DNA of 64,000 nucleotides from Polymorphobacter multimanifer (GTDB lineage: Bacteria > Pseudomonadota > Alphaproteobacteria > Sphingomonadales > Sphingomonadaceae), in NCBI RefSeq assembly GCF_014205635.1, contig NZ_JACIIV010000006.1, positions 1 through 64,000 of the forward strand, in the 5' to 3' direction. Under the pieces are notes generated by a model. The model searched no databases, was not told the DNA's origin, and saw nothing but the letters and a program-made list of their open reading frames with translations. Shown here piece by piece: positions 52,840 through 62,171 of this stretch. Position numbers and translations under genes: made by a program. Numbering within the stretch: the first letter of the stretch is position 1; each line of letters starts with the position of its first letter.

Positions 52840-53753
52840 CGCTTGCGATCACCGGCGGGACGGGATTTGTTGGACGGCGGGTGGTGCAGTTGGCGCCGCC
52901 GCCGGTGCAGGCGCTGGCGCGGCGGACGCAGCCCGAAACGGCAGGGGTGCGCTGGATTGCCGGCGATCTTGCCGACCGCGGCGCGCTGGGGCGGCTGTGC
53001 GAGGGGGCTTCGGCGGTGATCCATATCGCCGGGGTGGTGAATGCGCCCGACCGGGCGGGCTTCGAGATCGGCAATGTGCGCGGCACGGCCAATGTGGTGG
53101 CGGCGGCGCAGGCGGCGGGGGTGCGGCGCTTCGTGCAGGTGTCCAGCCTGTCGGCGCGCGAGCCGGGGCTTTCGGATTATGGTGCCTCCAAGGCGGCGGC
53201 CGATGCGGAGGTGATGGCGAGCGGGCTCGATTGGGTGATCGTGCGGCCGCCGGCGGTCTATGGGCCGGGTGATACCGAGATGCTCGATCTGTTCCGGGTG
53301 GCGCGCTGGGGGCTGGGGCTGGCGCCGGGGGGTGCGGGGGGACGGATTTCGATCATCCATGTCGATGATCTGGCGCGTGCGCTGCTGGCGCTGGCGGGGG
53401 GTGGCCCGCGGCAGGAGATTCTGGAGCTCGATGATGGCCGGGGGGATGCGGCGGACGGCTATTCGCATGCCGAGTTTGCCGACCTGATGGGGGTGGCGCT
53501 CGGGCGGCGGGTGCAGACGTTCGGGGTGCCGGGCGCTGTGCTGGGGGCGGCGGCTGCGGTGGCGACGCTGGCGGCGAAGGCGGGGGGCACGCAGCCCAAG
53601 CTCAGCCGCGACCGGGCGCGCTACATGGTGCATCCGGACTGGGTGGCACGCGGAGGCAATGCGCGACTGGCGGAACTTTGGGCGCCGAAGGTCGGCGCGG
53701 CGGAGGGGATGGCGGAGACGGTCGCGGGGTATCGGCGCAAGGGCTGGCTCTAG
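52836..53753 (+). CDS. cerR: NAD(P)-dependent epimerase/reductase, CerR-like
   Basis: This 305-residue short-chain dehydrogenase of the extended type has the Rossmann motif ITGGTGFVGRRVV, IHIAGVVNAPD and the SSLSAREPGLSDYGASKAAAD segment with Tyr-x3-Lys. In Caulobacter a protein of this class (CerR) reduces the 3-keto group of ceramide. Its ATG overlaps the phospholipase-like stop by 4 bases. A cytoplasmic or membrane-surface location is expected. Confidence 0.85.
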   Translation: MTLAITGGTGFVGRRVVQLAPPPVQALARRTQPETAGVRWIAGDLADRGALGRLCEGASAVIHIAGVVNAPDRAGFEIGNVRGTANVVAAAQAAGVRRFVQVSSLSAREPGLSDYGASKAAADAEVMASGLDWVIVRPPAVYGPGDTEMLDLFRVARWGLGLAPGGAGGRISIIHVDDLARALLALAGGGPRQEILELDDGRGDAADGYSHAEFADLMGVALGRRVQTFGVPGAVLGAAAAVATLAAKAGGTQPKLSRDRARYMVHPDWVARGGNARLAELWAPKVGAAEGMAETVAGYRRKGWL

Positions 53754-53812
53754 CGCCTTGCTGTGGTGGGTTCCTGTCGGAAAGCCGGAGCCAGACTTTT
53801 TCGGATCACACT

Positions 53813-54340
53813 TCAGGCCTGGACGAGTTGCAGCAGCAGCGCGGCCAGCGTGAGCACGATGCCGACGATGAAGATGCGATAGGCATAGCCGAGGTAGCGG
53901 TATTTCTTGCGCTTGAGCACCAGACCCTGCTGGTGGACATCGCGGAGCATGGCTTCGTAGATCTGCTCGTCGGTCGCCATGATGGTGCGCATGCGGGCCT
54001 GGAAATCGGCTTCGTCGAGATCGGCGAAGACGCCGAAGAACAGCATGTTGGGCTGGAAGCCCGGCGCCTCGACCTTGGTGGGGGACTTGCCGAACGCGGG
54101 GACGACCGCAAGCATGCAGCACAGTGCCGCGAGGAATGCGGTGAGGGTGAGGATGAGCAGCGGCGGCTGCAGATTGACGAGCGTGCCGTTGCGCACGACG
54201 AGGGCGAGCATGACCGAGGCGACGCCGAGCAGCATGTTGGCTTTCTGGTCGGCCATGGCGGACAGGGTCATGTGCTGTTGCTGGATCGTCCGCAGCATGT
54301 AGATCGAGTGCGGATGCGATTGTTTCGGCAAGTCGTCCAT
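53813..54340 (-). CDS. DUF5706 (PycTM-like) membrane protein
   Basis: This 175-residue protein has two N-terminal hydrophobic helices (NMLLGVASVMLALVV and LLILTLTAFLAALCCMLAVVP), a soluble middle and a C-terminal helix (YRIFIVGIVLTLAALLLQLV). The HMTLSAMADQKANMLLG opening is typical of DUF5706, the domain also used as membrane effector in Pycsar defence. There is no pyrimidine cyclase next to it, and it sits on the opposite strand inside the sphingolipid genes. A housekeeping or lipid-linked role is therefore more likely than defence. Confidence 0.8.
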   Translation of the reverse strand: MDDLPKQSHPHSIYMLRTIQQQHMTLSAMADQKANMLLGVASVMLALVVRNGTLVNLQPPLLILTLTAFLAALCCMLAVVPAFGKSPTKVEAPGFQPNMLFFGVFADLDEADFQARMRTIMATDEQIYEAMLRDVHQQGLVLKRKKYRYLGYAYRIFIVGIVLTLAALLLQLVQA

Positions 54341-54492
54341 GCGCGCGCGCCCCCGTTACCACGGCGGGCATTGATTGCACCTCCTGCGGCGTTTGGCCAG
54401 AGTGGCGGAAGCGCCTGCGCTTTGGGGGACGCATTGCCGCCATTTGGCCATATAATCCTGCAAATGGGCGACATCGCCTGACAGGATTTTCC

Positions 54493-54738
54493 ATGACCGA
54501 CCGTGCCACCATCTATGCCCGCATCATCGACCTCATCGAACCGCTCAACCCCAAGGGCGTGGCGTTGACCGAGGCCACAACCTTTGCCGGGGACCTTGAG
54601 ATGGACAGCCTGACGGTGATGGACCTTGTGGCGAGCATGGAGGATGAGTGGGACATCGTGATGCCCTTGAACATGCTCCCCGATCTGGAGACCATCGGCC
54701 AGGTCGCCGATGCTGTGACGAAGCTGGTGGTCAAGTGA
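54493..54738 (+). CDS. acpR: Acyl carrier protein of the sphingolipid cluster
   Basis: This 81-residue acyl carrier protein has the phosphopantetheine site Ser39 in EMDSLTVMDL. It is acidic and has the usual length. GTGA overlap with the downstream spt gene couples the two. It should carry the acyl chain loaded by the AasR-like ligase and deliver it to serine palmitoyltransferase, as shown for the Caulobacter cluster. It is not the fatty-acid synthesis ACP, since it lacks those neighbours. Confidence 0.88.
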   Translation: MTDRATIYARIIDLIEPLNPKGVALTEATTFAGDLEMDSLTVMDLVASMEDEWDIVMPLNMLPDLETIGQVADAVTKLVVK

Positions 54739-55949
54739 GCGACCTGTTTTCGAAGTTCGATGCGCTGATTGCCGAGCGCGCCGGGGTGCTTTCGACCGGC
54801 ATCCGCGATCCGTTCGCGATCGTGATGGAGGAGGTGCTCTCCCCCACCGTGGCGATGATCCAGGGGCGTGAGACGATTTTGCTCGGCACCTACAATTACA
54901 TGGGGATGACCTTCGACCCGGATGTGATCGCGGCGGGGCAGGATGCGCTGGCACGGTTCGGGGCCGGCACGACCGGCAGCCGGGTGCTCAACGGCACCTA
55001 CCAGGGCCACAAGGAGTGCGAGGATGCGCTGATCGCATTCTACGGCATGGAGCATGCCATGGTGTTTTCGACCGGCTATCAGGCGAACCTCGGCATGGTC
55101 TCGACGCTGGCGGGGAAGGGGGATTACATCATCCTCGACGCCGACAGCCATGCCTCGATCTATGACGGCTGTTACCTGGGCAATGCCGATATCGTGCGCT
55201 TCAAGCACAACAGCGCCGAAGACCTGGAGAAGCGGCTGCGGCGGCTGCCGGCCGAGGCGCACAAGCTGGTGATCCTCGAGGGCGTCTATTCGATGCTCGG
55301 CGATGTGGCGCCGCTGAAGGAACTGGTGGCGATCGCCAAGGCGCATGGCTGCATGGTGCTGGTGGACGAGGCGCATGGGATGGGCTTCTTCGGCGAGCAT
55401 GGCCGCGGCGTGTATGAGGCGGCGGGCGTGGCCGATGATGTGGATTTCGTGGTCGGCACCTTTTCGAAGTCGGTCGGCACGGTGGGGGGGTTCTGTGTAT
55501 CCAACCACCCGAAGTTCGAGATTCTGCGGCTGGTGTGCCGGCCCTATACCTTCACCGCCTCGCTGCCGCCGGCGGTGGTGGCGTGTGCGGCGACGAGCAT
55601 TCGCAAGCTGATGCATGCCGGGGACAAGCGCGAGCGGCTGTGGGCGATGACGCGCACGCTGCATGGCGGGCTGAAGGCGCGCGGCTTCCGGCTGGCGACC
55701 GAGACGCCCGAGAGCGCCATCGTGTCGGTGCTGATGCCCGACCAGGAGACGACGGTGCGGATGTGGGCGGCGATGATCGAGCTTGGCGTGTATGTGAACA
55801 TGTCGCGCCCGCCGGCGACGCCTGCGGGGGTGTTCTTGCTGCGCTGCTCGCTGTGTGCGGAACACTCGGCGGAGCAGCTTGCGACGGTGCTTGACCGCTT
55901 CGCGATGGCAGCCGAGCATGTAGGCCTTTTCAGGCAAGCAGCGGAGTAA
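54735..55949 (+). CDS. spt: Serine palmitoyltransferase
   Basis: This 404-residue PLP enzyme of the alpha-oxoamine synthase family condenses serine with an acyl thioester, the first step of sphingolipid synthesis. Seen are GTTGSRVLNGTYQGHKECE, VLVDEAHGMGFFGEHG and the PLP lysine Lys245 in GTFSKSVGTVGG. The TGSR-NGT region and the ACP and acyl-ligase neighbours favour Spt over 8-amino-7-oxononanoate synthase or KBL. GTG 54735 overlaps the ACP stop. The protein acts in the cytoplasm. Confidence 0.92.
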   Translation: MSDLFSKFDALIAERAGVLSTGIRDPFAIVMEEVLSPTVAMIQGRETILLGTYNYMGMTFDPDVIAAGQDALARFGAGTTGSRVLNGTYQGHKECEDALIAFYGMEHAMVFSTGYQANLGMVSTLAGKGDYIILDADSHASIYDGCYLGNADIVRFKHNSAEDLEKRLRRLPAEAHKLVILEGVYSMLGDVAPLKELVAIAKAHGCMVLVDEAHGMGFFGEHGRGVYEAAGVADDVDFVVGTFSKSVGTVGGFCVSNHPKFEILRLVCRPYTFTASLPPAVVACAATSIRKLMHAGDKRERLWAMTRTLHGGLKARGFRLATETPESAIVSVLMPDQETTVRMWAAMIELGVYVNMSRPPATPAGVFLLRCSLCAEHSAEQLATVLDRFAMAAEHVGLFRQAAE

Positions 55950-55953
55950 AACC

Positions 55954-56817
55954 ATGCGCATCCCGGTCCTTCTGATGGTGGCAGCAGGGCTGGGGGCGGG
56001 GATGGGGGCGGCACCGCTCGCGGCCGAGGTGCGGGTGGTGGCCGATATCGGGCTGAAGGGATCCGAAGCGGCGCGCCATGATGCCGAGGCCGATGTGATC
56101 TTCGTGTCCAACCTGGGCGAGCGCGGGCCGGGGAATGACGGCTATATCTCGCGGCTCGGCCCCGATGGGCAGGTGCTGGCGTTGAAATGGGTGGAAGGCG
56201 GGCGGAACGGGGTGACGCTCGTCGATCCGCTCGGCGTGTTCGTGCAGGGTGACATTGTCTATGTCGCCGATACAAGCACCGTCCGCCGGTTCGACCGCAA
56301 GACGGGGGCGCCGCGGGGGGACACGGCGGTGCCGGGTGCGGTGCGGCTGAATGACCTGAGCGTGGATGCGAAGGGGGAAATTCTCGTCACCGACAGTGGC
56401 AGCGACGACCGTGCGGGGGCGATCTACCGGATCGACCCGGCGGGCAAGGTGAGCGAATTTGCGGCGCGTGATGCAGCACTTGAGCGGCCGAACGGGATTG
56501 CGCACATGCCCGATGGCAGTATCGTGCACGGCGGGCGCGGGGTGAATCTGGTGTTTCGCGGGCGCGACGGGAAAATCTTGCGCGAGGTGACGCTGCCGAC
56601 CGGGCGGATGGACGGGATCATCCCGCTGGCGGACGGGACGCTGCTGGTGGCGAGCCAGGACGGGCATGGCGTGTACCGGGTGCCGCCGGGGGGCAAGGCG
56701 GAGATGGTGGCGAAGGACATTCCGATTCCCGCCGCCATCGGGCTCGATACCAAGCGGAACCGGCTGATCATTCCGCAGATCGTGGCGGCAACGTTGACGT
56801 TCGTGGATCTGCCGTGA
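55954..56817 (+). CDS. SMP-30/gluconolactonase-like beta-propeller protein
   Basis: This 287-residue protein has a signal peptide (VLLMVAAGLGAGMGAAPLAA) and a six-bladed-propeller pattern: DVIFVSNLGE, VQGDIVYVADTSTVRRFD, GEILVTDSGSDD and RPNGIAHMPDG. It would be periplasmic. Family members are lactonases or esterases needing a divalent metal. It starts just after spt and its stop overlaps the next ATG, so it may be part of the same transcript. Confidence 0.82.
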   Translation: MRIPVLLMVAAGLGAGMGAAPLAAEVRVVADIGLKGSEAARHDAEADVIFVSNLGERGPGNDGYISRLGPDGQVLALKWVEGGRNGVTLVDPLGVFVQGDIVYVADTSTVRRFDRKTGAPRGDTAVPGAVRLNDLSVDAKGEILVTDSGSDDRAGAIYRIDPAGKVSEFAARDAALERPNGIAHMPDGSIVHGGRGVNLVFRGRDGKILREVTLPTGRMDGIIPLADGTLLVASQDGHGVYRVPPGGKAEMVAKDIPIPAAIGLDTKRNRLIIPQIVAATLTFVDLP

Positions 56818-57713
56818 TGCGGCGGGCGATATGGGCGCTGATGCTGGCGGGGGCGCTGGCGGGAGCGCCGGTGATGGGGCAGGCGGTCGATCCGCCGCGG
56901 CATGCGACGCACCCGGCCGCCAACAAGCAACTGCTGCTGCCAAGTGCGGGCGTGGGGTTGAACGCGCTGTTCTTCCTGGCGGCGGGGCCGGAGCCCAAGC
57001 CGACAATCATCCTGCTGCACGGGCTGCCGGGGAATGAGCGCAACCTCGACCTGGCGCAGGCGATCCGCCGTGCGGGGTGGAATGTGCTGACCTTCACCTA
57101 TCGCGGGGCCTGGGGCTCGCCGGGTGCGTTCAGTCTGGCGAACAGCATCGAGGATACGGCGGCGGCGCTGGCGTTCGTGCGGACGCCGGATGCGGTGGCG
57201 CGCTACCGGATCGACCCGCGGCGGATCGTGCTGGCGGGGCATTCGATGGGCGGCGCCAACGCAGCCCTTGTGGCGGCGGAAGCCGATGGGCTGGCGGGGG
57301 TGGCGCTGCTCGATGCCGCCAACTTCAGCATCCGCGCCGAGGCGCTGGCGAAGGGCGGCGAGGCGGAGATTGCCAAGGTGGCGGCGGGGTTCGACGATTT
57401 CGGCAATGCGCTGGCGGGGAGCAGCCCCGATGCGGTGGCGCGCGAGATTGCGGCAAAGGGCAAGGGCTGGGACCTGGTGCCGCTGGCGCCGAAGCTGGCG
57501 CGGTTTCCGGTGCTGAGCCTTTATGCCGAATACGGCATTGCAGCGCCGAACAAGGCGCTGGCGGCGGCGATCGCGGCGCAGCCGGGGGCGCGGCTGACGG
57601 TGGCGGCATTGCCGACGAGCCATGGCTTCGAGGACCGGCGGCTGGAGCTTGGAGCGCGGCTGGTGGCGTGGTTGGAGGGGCTTGTGGCCGGCCGAGGCGC
57701 ATCAGTACGCTGA
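56817..57713 (+). CDS. Secreted alpha/beta-fold hydrolase
   Basis: This 298-residue protein has a signal peptide (ALMLAGALAGAPVMGQA). The hydrolase core shows LLHGLPGNERNLDLA, the nucleophile elbow AGHSMGGAN and the late histidine in TSHGFEDRR. The acid residue is less obvious. It starts at the overlap TGATG with the SMP-30-like gene. A GTG at 56814 is an alternative start. Substrate unknown. Confidence 0.85.
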   Translation: MRRAIWALMLAGALAGAPVMGQAVDPPRHATHPAANKQLLLPSAGVGLNALFFLAAGPEPKPTIILLHGLPGNERNLDLAQAIRRAGWNVLTFTYRGAWGSPGAFSLANSIEDTAAALAFVRTPDAVARYRIDPRRIVLAGHSMGGANAALVAAEADGLAGVALLDAANFSIRAEALAKGGEAEIAKVAAGFDDFGNALAGSSPDAVAREIAAKGKGWDLVPLAPKLARFPVLSLYAEYGIAAPNKALAAAIAAQPGARLTVAALPTSHGFEDRRLELGARLVAWLEGLVAGRGASVR

Positions 57714-57870
57714 GGCCTGCCGGCAACAAGGGCAAGCGACCATGGGCGATGCTGCACCATAGCCGGTCGGCAAGGTGCGTCATGCCTTTGTTAATGATCT
57801 CGTTTAATAATATGGCCAAGAATTTAACGAAACTGATTGCACGCCGTGACGGTGTCTGATCGGAGTTGCA

Positions 57871-59652
57871 ATGCGTGATTTTCTGGAAGATGGCCGCCTC
57901 GATGCCTTGCATCGCCTGAACTTGCTGGACACAGGTGCAAGCGAAAGTTTCGACCGGATCACGCGCATGGCAAGCCAGATTTTCGGGCTTCCGATGGCAG
58001 CGATATCACTGACCGATCGTGATCGACAATGGTTCAAATCCCGCGTCGGGATCGGTCACAGCAGTATTCCGAGGTTCAAGGCGCCTTGTGCGCAGGTGGC
58101 GGGATCGAAGGAAGTGCTGGTCATCGAAGATCTGCATGGCGATCCCACCTATTGCGACAGCCTTCTCGGCCGCAACGGAACGCGATTTTATGCTGGCGTG
58201 CCGCTGGTCACCAGCGATGGTTATGGGCTTGGATCATTGTGTGTTTTGGGAACGGCGCCACGGACAGCATCGGAGTCGGAACTGGCAACGCTGCGTGATC
58301 TGGCGGCCATGGTCATGGCGCAGATCGAACTTCAGCATGCTTTCGGACGGCTCGATCCTGTCAGCGGTCTGGCAACATGCCACCAGTTTTACGAAGACCT
58401 GGCTGATCTGGCGCTTGACGAGGCGGGGCAGCCGAAGGTTCTGGTTGTGGTCAAGTTTGCGCGCGATGACCAGATCAATGGCATCATGCGGGCGATGGGG
58501 GGAGCGCGTGTCGACGAGCTTGTCCGCGAGGCAACACACATCTTGCGCGACGGGCTGGAGGGACAGCCGAAGGTCTATCATGTCGGCGCCGCGCAATTTG
58601 CGTTCCTGATGCCGTCGGCCAGCAAGCATCCGACGTTGTTTCCTCGGCTTCGGGAACACCTCAATATGATGCGGCTATCCTCCTCGACGCGCTATGTGGC
58701 GAATATTGCCATCGGGGTTCGGCCGTTCGTGCTTGCCGAGGCTTCGGCGAGGGATCTGCTGCGCGGGGCGTTGACTGCCGCGGAAGACGCCCACCGCACC
58801 GATGACTTCATTTCGACCTATTCCGAGACGCGTGATGGTGCGCATCGTCGGCGCTATGCCTTGCTCGAGGATTTTGGCGCGGCACTTGAAGCCGATGACC
58901 AGCTGAGCCTCGTCTATCAGCCGCGCGTCGAACTGGCGACCGGCCGGTGCATCAGTGTCGAGGCTTTGCTGCGATGGCGGCACCCGCGGCTCGGCGATGT
59001 GTCGCCTTCGGAATTCATCCCCATTGTCGAGCAGACATCGCTTGCGCGGGCGACCACGCAGCGTGTTCTGGAAATGGCGCTGGACCAGCTTGCGAGGTGG
59101 GACATGGCCGGTATCGAGCTCATGGTCTCGGTGAACATTTCGGCTGCCAACCTTGCCGAGCCCGATCTTGCCCAGCGTATCCAGGCGGCGCTCGTCGAAC
59201 GGCAATTGCTTGCCAGCCGGCTCGAAATCGAACTGACCGAGAGTGCGACGATGGATCATCCCGAGCAGGCGCTCGGCATGTTGCGGCAGCTCGATGCTGC
59301 CGGCATCTGCCTCTCCATCGACGATTTCGGCACCGGCTACAGCAGCCTTTCCTATTTGCAGCGCATGCCGGTGCAGGTCCTCAAGATAGATCAGGCGTTT
59401 GTAAGCAATCTTGGCGAAGCGCCCGGGGCCGACCATGTTCTTGTGGATTCGATGATCCAGCTGGCGCACCGGCTGGGTTACCGCGTGGTTGCCGAAGGTG
59501 TCGAGACGGGTGACACCCTGGCCGCACTGAGAGAAATGGGATGTGAGGAAGCGCAGGGCTATCATTTTGCGCTGCCGATGGAGGCTGACGAGCTTGCTCG
59601 CTGGTTGAGCCGGAATGGGCAGGCCGAAAATTGCCTGGCATCGACGGATTGA
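57871..59652 (+). CDS. GAF / degenerate GGDEF / EAL cyclic-di-GMP phosphodiesterase-type protein
   Basis: This 593-residue cytoplasmic protein has an N-terminal GAF domain (residues about 15-160), a degenerate GGDEF domain (about 165-330) and an EAL domain (about 345-585). The GGDEF site is replaced by VGAAQF, so no cyclase activity is expected. The EAL domain keeps EAL at residues 364-366, with ELTES, DDFGTGYSS and KIDQAFV, so it should hydrolyse cyclic di-GMP. The GAF domain may sense a ligand or redox state. There is no membrane segment. Confidence 0.9.
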   Translation: MRDFLEDGRLDALHRLNLLDTGASESFDRITRMASQIFGLPMAAISLTDRDRQWFKSRVGIGHSSIPRFKAPCAQVAGSKEVLVIEDLHGDPTYCDSLLGRNGTRFYAGVPLVTSDGYGLGSLCVLGTAPRTASESELATLRDLAAMVMAQIELQHAFGRLDPVSGLATCHQFYEDLADLALDEAGQPKVLVVVKFARDDQINGIMRAMGGARVDELVREATHILRDGLEGQPKVYHVGAAQFAFLMPSASKHPTLFPRLREHLNMMRLSSSTRYVANIAIGVRPFVLAEASARDLLRGALTAAEDAHRTDDFISTYSETRDGAHRRRYALLEDFGAALEADDQLSLVYQPRVELATGRCISVEALLRWRHPRLGDVSPSEFIPIVEQTSLARATTQRVLEMALDQLARWDMAGIELMVSVNISAANLAEPDLAQRIQAALVERQLLASRLEIELTESATMDHPEQALGMLRQLDAAGICLSIDDFGTGYSSLSYLQRMPVQVLKIDQAFVSNLGEAPGADHVLVDSMIQLAHRLGYRVVAEGVETGDTLAALREMGCEEAQGYHFALPMEADELARWLSRNGQAENCLASTD

Positions 59653-59755
59653 GGCGGTTTGGCACTTCGCGCGGGCCGGCGGATGCTGCCGCGATATCGC
59701 CGGCTTCGCCGCACCGTCTGCCACGTGCGCGCGATCACTTCCGGGCAGGAAGCGA

Positions 59756-60589
59756 TCAAGGGGTCAGGCGGCGGCCGGCGTTCTGGAGGCGGGCGAGGAC
59801 TTTGGGGTCGTTGATGCGGCGGTAGCGGGCTTCGACGAGGCTGAAGATGCCGAACAGGCCGAGTCCGATGGCGACCGCCATGCGGGGCCAGCCGGTGAGC
59901 CAGCCCAGGGCTTCGCCGAGGCCGCCGGCTTGTTCGGCGCTGGCGGCGGCGCCGGCTTTCCAGAAGAACCAGGCCATGATGGCGAAGACGACGCCGCGGG
60001 CTGCGTAGCCGCCGCGGCCTGCCCATTTGACCCAGTCCTGCGCTGCGGCACGCGAATCGAGCTGCTTGAGGAAGCTGCCCTTGATGGCTTTCACGAGGTT
60101 GACGACGGCGGTGCCCAGAAGTGCGGCGGCTGCCAGCATCAGCAACCATTCGCCGCCGGGGAGGCTGAGTGCCGTTGCCGCGCCTTCCTCGGTGCCTCCG
60201 CCACCGCCACTGCCACCGCCACTGGCGCCGGCAGGCTGTCCCGCTGCGAGCCTTGCCGTGTAGACCCCCAGCCCCAGATGGATGATGCCGCTCACCGTGC
60301 CGCCGGCGCGTACTGCCAGTCCCTTGGCCTTGCTGCCATGGCCTTCGCTGTCGATGAAGACTTCCGCGAGCCGCCATATGCCATAGGCGAAGAAGCCAAG
60401 TGCCATGACGGCGAGGATGGCCCGCCCGGCGCCGCTGTCGAGAAGCTTGAGGGCGTCGGGGCCGTCTTCGGCGCGGCCCCACCAGAGTGCAAGAAACGCG
60501 ATGAGAAGATACATGATGCCGCGTGCGGCAAAGCCCATGCGCGTTGCCGCTTCCATCTTGCCAATGCCGTTCATGGCAGTGCCGTTCAT
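59756..60589 (-). CDS. DUF1206 membrane protein
   Basis: This protein of about 277 residues has six hydrophobic segments in three similar pairs, each opening with a short GFAARGIMY / AGGTVSGIIHLGLG / GRGGYAARGVVFA motif, the DUF1206 repeat. A Gly/Ser-rich loop (ASGGGSGGGGG) separates pairs two and three. Family function is unknown. In-frame ATGs at the start leave the exact start open. Confidence 0.87.
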   Translation of the reverse strand: MNGTAMNGIGKMEAATRMGFAARGIMYLLIAFLALWWGRAEDGPDALKLLDSGAGRAILAVMALGFFAYGIWRLAEVFIDSEGHGSKAKGLAVRAGGTVSGIIHLGLGVYTARLAAGQPAGASGGGSGGGGGTEEGAATALSLPGGEWLLMLAAAALLGTAVVNLVKAIKGSFLKQLDSRAAAQDWVKWAGRGGYAARGVVFAIMAWFFWKAGAAASAEQAGGLGEALGWLTGWPRMAVAIGLGLFGIFSLVEARYRRINDPKVLARLQNAGRRLTP

Positions 60590-60669
60590 TCCTGTCTCCC
60601 TTGCGGAGGAAGAACGTCAACAGCGCGCTGCCGTTCCTGCAGCGAACGCCCGAAGCCGCAGGAGGTCTG

Positions 60670-62163
60670 TTACCTGACCATCGCCGGCTTGGCCGCACCG
60701 TCTGCCACGCGCGCGGTGAGGGCGTAGAAGAAGCGATTGAAGGTGCGGGCGGCGGTGAAGTCGATGGGCTGGGTGATATCGTCCTGGGGGCGGTGGTAGC
60801 GGGTGCGGTACCAGAGGCGGAATTTTTCCTCTTCGGGCGAGCCGGTATCGTAGCCGAACATGAAGCTGATGGCGGGGATGCCGGCGCGGAGGAAGGGGGC
60901 GGCGTCGGTGCGGCCGATCATGCCGCGTTCGAGCTCGTTGTCGGGGCGGACCTCGATGCCCATGGGGGTGGCGATGGCGCGGACGTCCTGCACGAGGGTG
61001 CTGGCTTCCAGGCCGATGAGGGTGAGGATTTTCAGGGGGAAGAGCGGCCGGATGGCATCGAGGTTGATGTCGGCGGCGATGCTGGCGAGCGGAATTGTGG
61101 GGTGGCGGGTGAACCAGTTGGCACCGTGCAGGCCCTTTTCCTCGCCGGTGAAGACGGCGAACAGGACGGGGCGCCTGTAGCCCTTGCCCTTGCGGGCTTG
61201 CGCGAGCCGGATGAGGGTGGCGACATAGGCGGCATCGTCGAAGGCGCCGTTGTAGAGGCTGTCCCCATCGACCGGCTCGCCGAGGCCATAGCCATCGATA
61301 TGCGCGGAGACGACGACGGTTTCCGCATTGAGCGCGGGGTCGGTGCCGGGGAGGAGGGCGAGGACATTGTCCGAAGTGAAATCGCGCTCGGTGCGGGCCA
61401 GTGCGAGATCGAGCTGGGCGGGCAGATCGAAGGCGGGGAGCGGGCGGGCGGCAATGGCATCGGCGAGCAGGGTTTGCGCGCGGGGGCCGAGGAGCTTGGC
61501 AAGCGCGGCCGGGTTGAGGCGGAGCATCGGCAGGCCGGGTTCGGGACGGGCCTCGGTGGTGGGGATGGTGATGGTGCGGGCATAGGCCTCGGGCCAGCGC
61601 GGGGGCTCGATGGTGAAGCCGGCATCGTCGATCGTGACGAGGGCGGCGGCACCGGCGTCGACGACGGCGGCGAGGCGCTCCGCAGCGCCTGGCAGGCCCT
61701 TGCGGCGGCCACCGAAGCAGAGGACGACCTTGCCGGCGACGTCTGCGGTGACGTCCTGGCGGCTGCACCAGCCGCGGAAGACGATGGGGGCCTTGAGGGC
61801 GGCGGGGGCGGCCATGGTGGCGCGGACAGTGACATCGTGGAGGAAGGCGAGATCGGTGGTGCTTCCATCGGCGGCGACGATGGAGATGCGGGTGCCGGGC
61901 TTTTCGACGCGGACTTCGTGGAGGGCGATCGTCTGGGTGTAGCTGCCGTGCTCGCCGGCGGGCAGGAGGCGGGCGGCCTTGAACTGCGCGACCGTCCAGG
62001 CGACGGCGCGGGCATGGCCTTGCGAGCCGGTGTCGCGACCTTCGAAGGCATCGGACGAGAGGTGGCCGATCATCTTCCACCAGGCTTTGGTGTCGGCGTC
62101 CTGAGGGCCGGCGGCGAGGGCTGGAGAGGCCAGAAGCGCTGCGATGCCGATGAGCCCCCGCAT
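60670..62163 (-). CDS. M28-family zinc metallopeptidase
   Basis: This 497-residue secreted peptidase has a signal peptide (GIAALLASPALA), a PA-domain-like insert and the M28 catalytic part: SAHIDGYGLG (His), SLYNGAFDDAAYVATLI (bridging Asp), FTGEEKGLHGANWF (catalytic Glu pair) and DINLDAIRP. It likely removes N-terminal residues from peptides in the periplasm. In the first ligand motif the usual HxD is seen as HID. It follows the DUF2141 gene on the same strand. Confidence 0.9.
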   Translation of the reverse strand: MRGLIGIAALLASPALAAGPQDADTKAWWKMIGHLSSDAFEGRDTGSQGHARAVAWTVAQFKAARLLPAGEHGSYTQTIALHEVRVEKPGTRISIVAADGSTTDLAFLHDVTVRATMAAPAALKAPIVFRGWCSRQDVTADVAGKVVLCFGGRRKGLPGAAERLAAVVDAGAAALVTIDDAGFTIEPPRWPEAYARTITIPTTEARPEPGLPMLRLNPAALAKLLGPRAQTLLADAIAARPLPAFDLPAQLDLALARTERDFTSDNVLALLPGTDPALNAETVVVSAHIDGYGLGEPVDGDSLYNGAFDDAAYVATLIRLAQARKGKGYRRPVLFAVFTGEEKGLHGANWFTRHPTIPLASIAADINLDAIRPLFPLKILTLIGLEASTLVQDVRAIATPMGIEVRPDNELERGMIGRTDAAPFLRAGIPAISFMFGYDTGSPEEEKFRLWYRTRYHRPQDDITQPIDFTAARTFNRFFYALTARVADGAAKPAMVR

Positions 62164-62171
62164 GGTGCTTC

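Noticed and set aside
53813-54340. A Pycsar antiphage system.
   Set aside because: Only the membrane-effector-like domain is present. No pyrimidine cyclase gene is adjacent, and the context is lipid synthesis.
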